A stretch of 64,000 bases of DNA, taken from the NCBI RefSeq assembly GCF_002865645.1, contig NW_020194526.1, positions 124,001 through 188,000 of the forward strand, written 5' to 3'. The translations under genes and the position numbers were made by a program. A model generated the notes under the pieces. That model had not been told where the DNA came from, searched no databases, and worked only from the letters and a program-made list of their open reading frames with translations. How positions within the stretch are numbered: position 1 is the stretch's first letter; each line of letters starts with the position of its first letter. This DNA comes from Hyaloscypha bicolor E (taxonomy: Eukaryota > Ascomycota > Leotiomycetes > Helotiales > Hyaloscyphaceae). Below are positions 23,811 to 33,288 of this stretch, in pieces.

Positions 23811-24038
23811 AAAACTCCTTTTTTAGCGGGAACACGAAAACCCGGCTAGCGCAAAATCGCGATTCCACGACCCTTTGGCCACAATACTAAATATTATCTA
23901 AATTATAAGAGCTCTTAGAATTTAAAGTTTGACATATTGCGATTAACTGAAGCCTAATGTCTCTACTTTTAAATAAGTAATAGTAAAGTTATTTAAGAAA
24001 AGGCAAAAGGCGAATTTTTCGCCTCGCGCGGCCTTGTG

Positions 24039-24095
24039 CGGGAATGTGTAAAACGACACCCCATGGGGTGTCGATTGGGGGGTCGATTGGGGGCC
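24039..24095 (+). repeat. solo terminal repeat of the 39.97-40.61 kb element
   Basis: The sequence CGGGAATGTGTAAAACGACA followed by CCCCATGGGGTGTCGATTGG matches the left terminal repeat of the element at 39969, including its internal GACACCC/GGGTGTC palindrome and the second TCGATTGG. No partner end is found before the GH62 gene, so this is a truncated or solo end. Confidence 0.65.
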
Positions 24096-24173
24096 ACCAC
24101 GTGATGAGGTACTTAACAAATTTCTCGCTTAGGATCAATACTGGATCAATACGGATCGATCCTACCAATACTA

Positions 24174-24240
24174 AGTGATACCAGGGGGTATTGATACCAG
24201 GGGGTACTGATACCGGTATTAATACCTCAGGTATCATTGC
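24174..24240. repeat. short tandem and inverted GATACC/GGTATC repeats
   Basis: The unit TGATACCAGGGGGTAT/C occurs twice in tandem, followed by TGATACCGGTATTAATACC and GGTATC. The stretch can fold into several overlapping hairpins. It lies between the solo repeat and the poly-C run. Function unknown. Confidence 0.6.
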
Positions 24241-24353
24241 CGAGCCTGCTTCTGCACTTCGCTTCCCGCAATTTTTCCTTCCATCTACTTTCGAGTCGAG
24301 GACAATATATTTCTGAATATATTTTGCATTTCACTATCCTACAACCCTGGAGT

Positions 24354-24354
<1 letters not shown>

Positions 24355-24398
<44 letters not shown>
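24355..24398. repeat. 44-base poly-C homopolymer
   Basis: An uninterrupted run of 44 C on the plus strand (44 G on the minus strand). It begins 7 nt beyond the stop codon of the GH62 gene, in the direction of transcription. Length of such runs is often unstable and hard to sequence. Confidence 0.95.
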
Positions 24399-24405
24399 TT
24401 CACAA

Positions 24406-25371
24406 CTATCGCTGCAGTGTCAGCAGCCCAGGTCGGTAAGGCTGTAGGTCGTAGCTGGAGCTGCCACCAGGGGCTAGTCCCTGGAAGAGGAACTGCAGGT
24501 TGCACGGATCAATGGTCATTGTTTGGTCGGGGTTGCTGCGAATCAGATCGCCATGACTGATGTCGTTGGTCCAGGTAGCGCCGCTGTTGGCCTTGCCGGC
24601 GAAAGGCACGCTCTCACTTTTGGACTGCTGCGTCCACGTACCGCCCAGACTGGTGGCCGTGAAGGAGCGAAAGTACCGCCCGCCGCTGCCAATCGCCTCG
24701 ACGATCATGAGGTATTGGTTCTGGCCCTCGACGGTGTAGACCTGAACGGCTTCGAAGAGGGCGTTCGTTGAATCGCTCAGGACCACCGTGGCTGCTGAGC
24801 CGAAGTTGCCAGGGAAGTTGCCAATTGGCATGCTGGCCCCGTAGATCTTGCCGTTGTCACCGGCGAAGAACAGGTACATGGTTGTGCTGTCGCCAATGAC
24901 AGTCTGGTCGATGCAACCAGTGCTGGATGAGATGGTTCCGGAGTAGAGCGCCTGCGGTGACGACCAGCCATTCGCGTTGGTGGGATCGCTGGACGTCCGG
25001 TAGGAGAAGGCAGTCGAGCCCCATTGATAGGCAAGCACCCAGATGTTCTTGGGGGCAAAGAGGAAGAGTGTAGGAGCAACGGCGGCTGAACTCATCGAGC
25101 TCTGGCTCGCTGAAGCCATGTCTGACCAGTTTGTGAAGAGACCGAAGTTCATCGAGCCATAGCTCGCCGAGTTGTGGTCCGACGCATATACGAGATGCTG
25201 GCCTTTGTAGGGAACATGCGTGAAGTCCTTGAGCGCAACCAACCCATTCTTCGGGGTAGCCAGCGCGCTGTTGGGGGTTGCTGTCCAGCGGTACGTTGAG
25301 GGAAGAGTGCACGTCTCCGCCACAACAACCGCCGCTGTCGCTAGCAACATGATGCCTTTGGGAAGTCTCAT
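24406..25371 (-). CDS. GH62 alpha-L-arabinofuranosidase, secreted
   Basis: Single exon, 321 residues, with a signal peptide ([18 protein letters not shown]) and the whole GH62 fold: LPSTYRWT at 23, [11 protein letters not shown] with Asp49, [39 protein letters not shown] with Asp155, ALFEAVQVY with Glu207, and [13 protein letters not shown] at the end. Asp49, Asp155 and Glu207 fit the expected base, pKa modulator and acid of the five-bladed propeller (family knowledge). It removes arabinose side chains from arabinoxylan outside the cell. No carbohydrate-binding module is attached, unlike the three enzymes at 47-57 kb. A TATA-like box sits about 90 bp upstream. The stop is followed almost at once by the poly-G (minus strand) run. 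Confidence 0.95.
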   Translation of the reverse strand: MRLPKGIMLLATAAVVVAETCTLPSTYRWTATPNSALATPKNGLVALKDFTHVPYKGQHLVYASDHNSASYGSMNFGLFTNWSDMASASQSSMSSAAVAPTLFLFAPKNIWVLAYQWGSTAFSYRTSSDPTNANGWSSPQALYSGTISSSTGCIDQTVIGDSTTMYLFFAGDNGKIYGASMPIGNFPGNFGSAATVVLSDSTNALFEAVQVYTVEGQNQYLMIVEAIGSGGRYFRSFTATSLGGTWTQQSKSESVPFAGKANSGATWTNDISHGDLIRSNPDQTMTIDPCNLQFLFQGLAPGGSSSYDLQPYRPGLLTLQR

Positions 25372-25411
25372 CGTAATACTTTCTCCTTACAAGGACAGGT
25401 AGAAGGGAAGA

Positions 25412-25417
25412 GGCTAA
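25412..25417 (+). promoter_or_regulatory. GGCTAA, possible XlnR/XYR1-type site
   Basis: Matches the GGCTAA core bound by XlnR/XYR1-type xylanase regulators, 41 bp upstream of the GH62 start. A six-base match is weak evidence on its own. Confidence 0.25.
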
Positions 25418-25459
25418 GAATTTGAAGGAGGAAGCTGATGGAAGGGGGGGTCGCCGGGT

Positions 25460-25466
25460 TTATATA
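25460..25466 (-). promoter_or_regulatory. TATA-like box of the GH62 gene
   Basis: TATATA inside GGGGTATATAAAC on the minus strand, about 90 bp before the start codon; a normal position for a strongly expressed fungal secreted-enzyme gene. Confidence 0.5.
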
Positions 25467-25469
25467 CCC

Positions 25470-26860
25470 CGAGGCATTGCTTTCAAATTCTACTTAACTA
25501 ACGTTTCACTGATATTCAATAGAACCTGTCTTATAGCAGGCACCCCCACCCGTCAAATTTATTTTTTGCCTTCAAAGCAGTACCGGGAAAGACCCCCGAC
25601 CCAAGTCTTAAATTATACGACATTGTTAAGAGGTTTGGCCCTTCTGGTTTGAGATGTTCCACGAGTGGTGGTGCACGGTTAAAACAAAATAGAGCTCCTC
25701 CTGCCTCGCTTGCCCGGAAGTGACTCGGAAAATTCGGGGCCCCTGATGAATCGCCTCGGAAAGGATCCCGTAACCCGCGCATGCAAGAGATGACTAAACA
25801 ACAGCAGTGCAGTATGGGAGTGTGGTGTGTGATCTTTCCGGGTCGCCCATCTCTTCGTAGCTTGGCAGATTCTCCTAGTGATGTCACATCCAGGGGTAAA
25901 CAAGCTGTTTCGCTTATTTACCGAAATCGCCCAAAACACTTGCAGTCGCGTCAATACTAACCGCATTTATACTTGAAATGAAGGTAAGAGTTGTAATCAA
26001 TACATATTATATATGATACAAGTCTCTTAGTAAATAAGTTTCATGTTTGGGGAAAGGTTGATTTTTTGAAATTTTTTTTGTGACTTCGGTAAATAAGCGA
26101 AATTGTCGGATCACACCAGGATGTGCTTTGATTTAATAGCCGCTTTCACTCCACGGGCTTGCTTGTTCCGTAATGCGGGGAACACCCCCGGCAAGGATCT
26201 GTAAACCTGCAACGATTCTAAAGTAATCATTAATTCCTACGCTGCGTTACTCCCGCCGGGACCTTTTTGCATGTGGATGTTCCGCGAATCACTACCCTGA
26301 CTCAACCCTTGTTTTGGTCTGGGCAGGAGCAACGCAGTGGGAAAATTAATATCTGCATCAGGAATGCTACTGGGGTGCTTCTAAACCTTTGGCGAGCGGC
26401 CCGGATAGTAAACCCGATGATCGAATCTCGACCGCACTACAGGAAAAGAAACGTACGTTTCGGGATTTGCGGATCTTTGGTCCTGGTGGGAACACAACCG
26501 CGGCAATGAGAGGTAGTGGAAAGGGCAAGGGGAGCTGGAGGTATTAGAGCGGGGGAGCCCTTAGTTCTTTTCACATGACCAGACCCACCAGCCTTCGAGA
26601 TTGATCCCTTAGCTCACTTGAAATCTGCTCTATCAGTGGACGGAATACAGATTTTGGGCATCAACGTGTTTCATTTTTCTCTAAGTAGTGTAAGGCTCAT
26701 GCTCGCGTCTAGCAAGCCTGAAAATGCATCATCCAACTTTTAAAGATCAATCCCGTCATTTTGTGTGACCACCATAAGTCCTGTCCGTCGAGGGTGATCC
26801 TAAAGCTCGGAGTGCGTCTTTGGGTTGAAGGTATTGTCCACAGACTTTAATATCGAGTTG
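25470..26860. other. gene-free spacer with a small inverted-repeat element
   Basis: Apart from the 195-bp inverted-repeat element I see no feature. A minus-strand frame at 25531-25887 and a plus-strand frame at 26267-26509 lack any recognisable property. Confidence 0.4.
25908..26102. repeat. 195-bp element with 18-bp perfect terminal inverted repeats
   Basis: TTTCGCTTATTTACCGAA at 25908-25925 recurs inverted at 26085-26102. The interior is AT-rich and non-coding. No target duplication is clear. It is likely a small inverted-repeat (MITE-like) element. Confidence 0.55.
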
Positions 26861-27215
26861 CTAATGTCGATGCTTCAGCTTGGTCGCATAAATTATAATC
26901 AACACCACAGCAGCCCCCCCTCCAAGGACAAGCTCGATAATACCATCGACTAGGAGGCCATCCTTTCTAAAGAGCGCTTGTGCAAAGTAAGGGTAATTTT
27001 CAAAGTTGAGTGGGGGGATCGAAAAGGTGTTTCTACCCTTAATAAATTGGGTACTGCACTGAGATGGTCGGCACTAGTCAAGGGGCTTCTGAACGCCCGT
27101 GAATCCAACGAATTTGGGACCCCAGCGTTATGCTGGTTTCTATGAATAACCAAAAGGCGTTTATGGCCCAAACTTAGCTCCAAGGAAACAACAAGCCATT
27201 CACTGGTTCTCTCAT
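26861..27215 (-). pseudogene. decayed member of the small single-pass protein array
   Basis: The minus strand ends in a clear membrane segment and short basic tail (VLGGGAAVVLIIIYATKLK, then HRH and stop at 26861). Just upstream, in another frame, is a dibasic stretch LTLHKRSLERMA like that of the neighbouring member. The start at 27215 (MREPVNGLLFPW) meets an in-frame stop soon after. Reading frames change at least twice, so the copy looks broken. It begins 9 bp after the stop of the next copy. Confidence 0.45.
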
Positions 27216-27223
27216 TTGCAGGC

Positions 27224-27526
27224 CTAGACGCAAGTGTCGCCACGGCAAATACATACTCCGAGCCATACGACTATCCCAACGATGCAAGCAGACGTTGCAA
27301 TATAGATAATTGCAGCACTGCTTAGTCCTCTTTTGGAGAGCGTGCGCGGGCTATAGGTGCTTTCTGCGAAGGTCTACGTTGATGGTAAGGTCGCTGTTCC
27401 AGTCCAGATCCGAGGAAGTGAGGATGTTGGATGAGCAGTGACAGAAGTCGGATATATTGCATAGAAAGAGGTTAAGGTGATTAATAACAGAATCAAGTTC
27501 CTTGGAACTTGGCCGGAGAGTCTCAT
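27224..27526 (-). pseudogene. small single-pass protein, one in-frame stop
   Basis: A 100-residue frame interrupted by one TAG at codon 51. It starts MRLSGQVPRNLILLLITLTS (signal peptide), has a short Pro/Ser/Thr-rich ectodomain, a Lys-Arg site (RTLSKRGLSS) and a membrane segment (IIYIATSACIVGIVVWLGV) with a short Cys-containing tail (CICRGDTCV). The TAG could come from CAG by one C-to-T change. Domain order is the same as in the intact array members at 29.6-33.7 kb. Confidence 0.6.
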
Positions 27527-28277
27527 TCTGATTGTAATGTTGCCTCAGATACTTCTTTTGTTGTGGAGATAAACAGGAGGAAAGCAAAGAGAGTGGTAGT
27601 TTATTTCTTAAATAAACCCTGGACCTGATAGGAAGAGTTAAAATTCGCGAAGACGTAGTATGAATCTGAGTAATCGTCACACATGCAACCTCATTGCCTC
27701 TACCGTCGATGACTCTTCAACCAGCACCACGAGACCGAATCATATCAAGATTCAAGAACTGTGAATTGATCGCGGAGAGGGAAGAGGTGTCCTACACCCA
27801 CCAAGTTTGTTCCTGTATGCTAACATCTTCGAAAGTGAATGAGCTGAGGAAACTTCCCGTTCACCGTTGCTATGTCAGAGGCACCATATCTCGTTCGCCT
27901 TTGAAGGGAGCGTCATCAGCGGAAGCACCTTTATGGATTTCTAATCAAAGCTTTCCGACGGGAGGAATAAAATGCGGAGATTATGGCAGTTAAAGCGCTT
28001 AGAGCGATCTCTCAACTTGACCACTTACGGGCACCTATGCTCACGAGATTCACTGGACCGTGTCTTTTGGTACACTGCAGCTCAACTGTATTAAAAAGTC
28101 CTTGCATATAATATAAATTTCTCGATAGAGCTCTCTTAAGCATACGTTTGCTGCCATAAACCCCAACATGGTCAAAAGTCCTCTCTCGCAGCTGCCAGGG
28201 GTATTTGTCCACTATTGAACAAGACCTCACCAATATTACATTTTACGCGATACCACTGACAAACCAAAAGTTACCGC

Positions 28278-28753
28278 CTATTGAGAGTCCGAGAACCATT
28301 GCAACATATAATTGAACCACCACGTACCCATGATACAACCGACAGCGAGATCATCAAAGCAAGGAAAGCCGCAATGCAGAGGTCAATCGCCTAATTCTCG
28401 TACCTCATACACTTATCGACAATAGTCGCTGTCATTGACTTGCCATTTGCTGAACACTTGATAGTGGTCGTCTTGCCGCAGTTTGGGTTGCTGTTCGAGA
28501 GAGGTCCCATCAAGACATGTGGAAGAGCAACCACCTTTTTGAATGTTCCATTGCTGGTCATACCGAAAGCAGCAAGCTCCCAAGACCGCCTCGTAGTAAG
28601 TGATGTCTCCGTGGCAGGGCCTTGCAACCGAGCAAGTAGCACGGACTGCGCAACAGGAAGTATGTTAGTAGATCGTGAGCTATTAGGTAAAATGTTCAAA
28701 CAGAGACCGCAGTGCGGTGCCAGCGGCAGCTTGAAATTGATGGTTGTCTCCAA
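28278..28753 (-). pseudogene. RlpA-like double-psi beta-barrel gene, frame-shifted
   Basis: Residues of a minus-strand frame read FGMTSNGTFKKVVALPHVLM, then NPNCGKTTTIKCSANGKS and ATIVDKCM. These are the core motifs of fungal RlpA-like/expansin-like DPBB proteins (VALPH, NPxCGK, VDKC). The frame then stops, and the expected final part appears in other frames: AIDLCIAAF, and DDLAVGCIMGTWWFN, which corresponds to the usual 'IDLS..AF..LA...G...W.F' ending. The usual GACG near the start is changed (ELAAFG) and no signal peptide is attached. It is a dead or heavily edited copy of a secreted DPBB protein. Confidence 0.65.
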
Positions 28754-29625
28754 ATGTCTTTTTTTTTTGTAAGATAGCTCAATTTAGTGACAAAGTCAAT
28801 ATAGATACAAAAACAGTATGCCCCTGCCAATCCCTGCAATATCCCTGTTTTGCTCGCATAGCATTCCTAAAACATGGGTGTACGCCCAAAGGGGAAATAA
28901 CAGGAGGCCAACTCTGATTAGAATATATAAGCACCCTCTCTGGGTAAACCCTAGAACGGGTGCTTATGCAATTGAGAATTGGATTCCCTTCTAGCCCCCT
29001 TCTCCTGTACTTCGCAAGCTAATTTTTATAATTTTATCGTAAAGTAAGGCTTTCTTTTTCGGCTATCCTTTAGCCCCCGGTATACGTATAAAAGGTGGGC
29101 AAGACATATATTCCTCTGTCCCTTATTTATATTCGCTTAGGAAGTATATCCTCAAGAATATATATACGCTTCCTGTATTTAAGGCATACGTATATATACG
29201 CTCCTGTAAGGCGCCGAAGGTACCGAACGCCGTGCCCCTAGCCTATTAAGGTCCTAATATTAGTAGAGAAATAAGCTTTAGAACTCCCAGAACTAGCGCT
29301 CTGTCTAGTTCTTTTGATAATATGGGTTTGTCTTGATTGAATGATGCAATCCATGCATGGGAATCTCGATGTGTAGAAAGGGGGGAAGGAAGTAGAAATT
29401 TCAACGATCTTTGGTTGCTTAAGTACTCGTAGTTCTGACCAATAGCATCCATATGAGTGAATGAATGAAATGCAACTCCTGTTTGTAACTCCTTCCAAAT
29501 CCAACAAGTTTTCTTTATAGATTCAAGCCTGTACAAGCAATACCACCAAGGCCCAGCCGACCGAACCACCCACGAGAACCAACAACGCCATCATTTCACG
29601 GCCAGTTCCTCAATCAGGCATGCCC
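28754..29625. other. gene-free spacer with short palindromes
   Basis: Contains a poly-T stretch, an inverted pair AAGCACCC/GGGTGCTT at about 28931-28965 and several palindromic TATACGTATA-like motifs at 29.08-29.2 kb. Two overlapping minus-strand frames near 29.24-29.57 kb have no recognisable feature. Confidence 0.4.
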
Positions 29626-29997
29626 TCACATAACCCTACACATTCCCCTCATCCCGAACTTAGAATCCCCATCACCCATATCTTTTCCCTGTTGAGCTTT
29701 GCGCTTCCGTATGTAAAGGAAGATGAGGAAAGCGGTCGTGAATGCGAGTATGATGACGATGATCACCATTTTACCGAAGCTGAATCCATCTCTCTTGGTC
29801 AGCGCTCTTGACACGGCTGGCAGCTGGGTGGGATTATCGGGATTTGCTGCTCTGACAACGAACGATGTTCTGTCCCCGCCGATTTGTGTAAGTGGAGAGT
29901 GTGGACAAGCAGTGGTAGTGTCTGTGTGCAGTCCCCAGAGGAGAAGGATCAAGCCGAGGAAGAGTTTTCTGTTCGAGAACTGAAATTGGAGCATCAT
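29626..29997 (-). CDS. small single-pass membrane protein (array member)
   Basis: 123 residues from the Met at 29997 (MMLQFQFSNRKLFLGLILLL gives a signal peptide). The ectodomain of about 55 residues includes a Lys-Arg site (SRALTKRDGFSFG). Then comes one membrane segment (VIIVIILAFTTAFLIFLYI) and a basic tail (RKRKAQQGKDMGDGDSK). The same order (signal peptide, short ectodomain, often a dibasic site, membrane segment, short tail) is repeated in neighbouring minus-strand copies. I recognise no named family. An upstream in-frame Met at 30066 would spoil the signal peptide. Confidence 0.6.
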   Translation of the reverse strand: MMLQFQFSNRKLFLGLILLLWGLHTDTTTACPHSPLTQIGGDRTSFVVRAANPDNPTQLPAVSRALTKRDGFSFGKMVIIVIILAFTTAFLIFLYIRKRKAQQGKDMGDGDSKFGMRGMCRVM

Positions 29998-30366
29998 CTT
30001 GATTTGCACTCGAGTAGCTCCAGTTCCGAAACACTTGGCGACAAAGAAAGGCTTTTGATAATTCAAGGCTTAGCCAGTGAAGTTGAGTGCAGAGGCTGCA
30101 GGATGAAGATGCAAATGCAATGATCTTGCCTGGGTTAATGACTTGATTTGTAGACAATGCAAATGCGAGATGTAGATGGAGATGGAGAAGACTTGAAAGC
30201 TCAATATTTTATTGCTTAAGTACTCGACGATCTTGACTCATTCCCGCGATGTCGAGTTCCAAGATCATGCAATGATTCCCATCTACTTCGTCCCGTAGTC
30301 CGACCAAGCTATTCAGAGGTAATCATGAGGAATCCGACACTCTAAATTATTGCCATGGTGCTGCAT

Positions 30367-30658
30367 CTAGAGAAACTTATAATAGGCTACCCCAGTGATT
30401 GCCAAAATTAGAAGGACGACGATGACGATGAGAGCTACCATGGCAGGTTCACATCGCTTCTCAAGTGGTCGCAGAGCAGAAGACTGTTTGAGGAGGTTGT
30501 CAAAGTTGCTAGCTGGGCATCGATAAAGACGGATTATGTACCAGGAGTTGAGAGAGACGAGGCGGGTAGAACCCAGTGGTTGAAGAGTAAAGACCGAAGA
30601 TTATGAGGGTGATACCGATGAAGACAAAGAGTTAGAGATTTGCAGTAGGAAGTTTCAT
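30367..30658 (-). pseudogene. array member with stop codon and frame shift
   Basis: The start MKLPTANL is followed by TAA and then LFVFIGITLIIFGLYSS, a split signal peptide; CAA to TAA would explain the stop. In a different frame the rest follows: SLNSWYIIRLYRCPASNFDN, a dibasic site (LRPLEKRCEPAM) and a membrane segment (VALIVIVVLLILAITGVAYY) with tail KFL and a stop at 30367. A copy with the family architecture that has lost its frame. Confidence 0.55.
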
Positions 30659-30729
30659 GCTGAGTGTCTGTACAGAGCTGTCTTGCTTGTCCTTGGCTTT
30701 TGTTCGAGTTCGTGTAGTCTACCTTGTTT

Positions 30730-31116
30730 CTACCGTGTTTGGGGATGGCTCGTTTGTAAGGACCTTGCGATCGGGTTTAAAGTGGCTGGGAGGGACGAAT
30801 CTTCGGCTGACGGAGAGAGACCTGGCGTCTTTGCGGAAATTAATCTCGTCAGCAAGATTAGCACCATTGGGGATGTACATATGCACATAGTAGTCACTAA
30901 GCTAAATAACTCAGGGCTCAGAAGGCGAAATCGCATCGACCGAACCCCGATTCTCCTTAAAAACCAAGCCCGATGCTGGGAGGTACACATACACTCAATC
31001 AGAATGGAGAAGGTTAGAAGTGCCAAGCCAACAATAAGGAACATGGCATCTCTGTTAATTATTCCTGACAAAGCTTTGTCAAAGTCGGAATCGGTGGAAT
31101 TACGTGCTAGATACAT
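30730..31116 (-). CDS. hydrophobic array-related protein, uncertain
   Basis: A 128-residue frame with a membrane segment near residue 24-43 (AMFLIVGLALLTFSILIE), a Cys-Met-Cys tail start (CMCTSQHR) like the CYC and CIC tails of neighbours, and a second hydrophobic stretch (LFSLVTTMCICTSPMVLIL). No signal peptide precedes it in frame; a 5' exon may be missing or the copy may be decayed. It sits in line and on the same strand as the other small membrane proteins. Confidence 0.4.
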   Translation of the reverse strand: MYLARNSTDSDFDKALSGIINRDAMFLIVGLALLTFSILIECMCTSQHRAWFLRRIGVRSMRFRLLSPELFSLVTTMCICTSPMVLILLTRLISAKTPGLSPSAEDSSLPATLNPIARSLQTSHPQTR

Positions 31117-31244
31117 CTTGGCTTTTGTGATGGATTTTCGCTGCGGGACTCTCGGGACTGAATGTAGTGCCGTGATGGGTTGCAGAAAATGGGAACATGG
31201 TCACAAATTGAGGGGATATTTATGGAGATCAACGAGTTCTGTAC

Positions 31245-31879
31245 CTAAATTTTCCCTTGCCTAAATTCCCAACACCCGCAGAGTGAATCGATGCCAAACA
31301 ACCGAATTCCACGCACTCCAACCACTTGACTACCCCCTGCCACAATGTTCCTAGAAAAGAAGACAAGAATCCGACAATCGAGGCGTCTCCCCTTATAGCC
31401 CTTTCCACCACCATTGTATGCCCTTCCATCACCTTTATAACCCTTTGCATCACCTTCATAGTTCTGTCCATCACCTTCGTAGACCTGCCTGTCAACATTG
31501 TACCCCTTTCCATTATCATCATATCCCTGTCCATCGCCAGCGGCAGCTTCCACTTCCAACCTTGCCTTGCGCTCCTTTGATGTGCAATAGCAGTAGATTA
31601 GAACTCCAAGGAAACCACATAGCGTGGCTACCATGACCCCAATGATTGCGAGGCCTTTTAGCAAACTCTTCGTAGTCTCCTCAGCCTTGGTGAGATCTCC
31701 ATTGTCACTGCCGTTATTAGAGTCTTGACCCAGGAGCTTGACCGTCGGCGAAATTGAGGCAGGCGTGCTGGCGAGAAGCTGGCTGAAATGGAGAGAGATG
31801 TAGTCGGTTGTCCCAGTACCGGGCTTTGGAGGGAGAGTGTTGAAAGGATGGCCATTAGAATGAAGAACTGGAGCTTCAT
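31245..31879 (-). CDS. small single-pass membrane protein with repeat-bearing tail (array member)
   Basis: Two exons, 31879-31820 and 31778-31245, joined across a 41-nt intron (GTACTGG...CAGCCAG), 197 residues, phase kept. Residues 1-20 (MKLQFFILMAILSTLSLQSP) form the signal peptide; the join gives LLASTPASISPT, which aligns with VLASPVELSTSPT in the next member at 32.4 kb and supports the splice. After an Asn/Asp-rich ectodomain comes the membrane segment (GLAIIGVMVATLCGFLGVLI), YCYCTSKERK, then a tail of about seven imperfect repeats of 7-8 residues with consensus G-x-x-Y-x-G-D. The final ~50 residues after the repeats are hydrophobic and may be fortuitous. Function unknown. Confidence 0.6.
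31393..31545 (-). repeat. imperfect 21-24-bp tandem repeats in coding sequence
   Basis: About seven copies encoding units such as GDGQGYDD, NGKGYNVD, RQVYEGD, GQNYEGD, AKGYKGD, GRAYNGG and GKGYKG in the tail of the 31.2-31.9 kb protein. Copy number is likely to vary between strains. Confidence 0.7.
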
Positions 31880-32389
31880 CTTGAAAGTTGACTCTTCTTG
31901 GTGAGCGCTCCGCGAGGTCTTGAAGTTGCTGATTGAGGTTGTTGATTGAATATTAGCGTAGAGAGAGTGAGCAAGTCTTAATGAGCCTTGGTGGTTGAGA
32001 TTCTTGCTGTAGCGTCTTGACAGATTTGTTCTTCTGTGTGCGAGTGTGTACAATGGAAGAATGTTGTTGCAAGAAAGAGGCCTCTTCGTTTTTTTATAAA
32101 AAATAATGTCAACTTCATCCAAACTACACAGAAGACAATCACAATTCTCTCGAATTACGTTATAGTAGTTACATCAAATTTGGTATGAGTTCAATGCTTA
32201 GATTCATGCTCTGACTGTGCATTCTTCACTCCCACAGAATGAAACTTTTCGTTATCCAACAACACCCCCAGTTCCTCGTCTAAAATAATCCCAGAACTTT
32301 CTAAAGTCCCCATTCAACAGTTTCCCAGAGACAACATAATCTTCTTATCATTACACCACACTCGATTCAACTTGCGGCAGTTCCCACCC

Positions 32390-32734
32390 TTACAAAAGCA
32401 TCATAAGTAGTTTCTTGTGCTTCCAACCGCAGTAGCACACAAACACAAAAACAAGGACGCCAATGAAGATAATGACCAAACCGACCACCTTAAGTTTGGT
32501 GTGATCATTTGGCGGATTCTGAGGAGCAGCTTCGTGGACAACATGTTGATCGTTCTTGTTATTGCTGCCATATGTACCGTTTCCACGCCAGAGCTCGATT
32601 TTGGACGAAGGAGTGGAGGAGCTAACAACAATGCCAGTCGGAGAGGTTGAAAGTTCGACCGGGCTGGCGAGAACTTGGCTGCACAGATTGAACGCTCTAG
32701 CCACGAGGATAATTAAGAGGAGATGAAGCTTCAT
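32390..32734 (-). CDS. small single-pass membrane protein (array member)
   Basis: Intact 114-residue frame without intron. Signal peptide MKLHLLLIILVARAFNLCSQ, then VLASPVELSTSPTGIVVSSS, an Asn/His-rich ectodomain with one N-glycosylation motif (NGTYG), a membrane segment (VVGLVIIFIGVLVFVFVCYC) and a short tail (GWKHKKLLMMLL). The membrane-segment end CYCGWKHKK parallels YCYCTSKERK in the next gene. Together they define an unnamed paralogous family with starts of the type MKL(H/Q/P). Confidence 0.65.
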   Translation of the reverse strand: MKLHLLLIILVARAFNLCSQVLASPVELSTSPTGIVVSSSTPSSKIELWRGNGTYGSNNKNDQHVVHEAAPQNPPNDHTKLKVVGLVIIFIGVLVFVFVCYCGWKHKKLLMMLL

Positions 32735-33288
32735 CTCGATCTCTGCTGGTATGGATTCTTGGCTGTGGAGATCGTTCTAGGCGAAGTTTCGACTCGATTA
32801 ATGTTCTGAATGAGGTATTCGATTTGGGCCGGCGTGCGGTCTTTGATGAGCTTGAGGCGAATATTCTTGCTGAATGTGGCCGACTCGAATTGCGATTTGT
32901 GACTTTTTCAAAGTTCTTGATCGAGATTCTTGTTGCTTTTGATTGAGGGTCTGATTCAGCTTTCGATCGAATTGGGTTCTAAACTCGTCGAGTACCTTGG
33001 CAGAGTTCTCAATGGAATTCTTGATACGCTCAGTCTACAGTAAAAAAAAATGATGCTAAAAATCAAAGACTTGTATTACCTTAAATAGAACAACCTCATC
33101 TGAACAAAGACATGTCTGTACTGCCAGTGTGTGAATGATACGTGGTATTAGTGCTATGATTAAGAGGGGAAATATTTCAGATGGCCCACTGCGTTGACAA
33201 ATGTTCTGAAATGCAATCTTGAGGAGGCAAAAGATTGCCAGGAGCACCAATGCTACAGACTGTCTATTTCTCAGAATTTCCACCCTTT

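Noticed and set aside
24227..24560. Frames with poly-Pro (plus) or poly-Gly (minus) across the C run
   Set aside because: The homopolymer is open in every frame; the protein text is a by-product of 44 identical bases next to the GH62 3' end.
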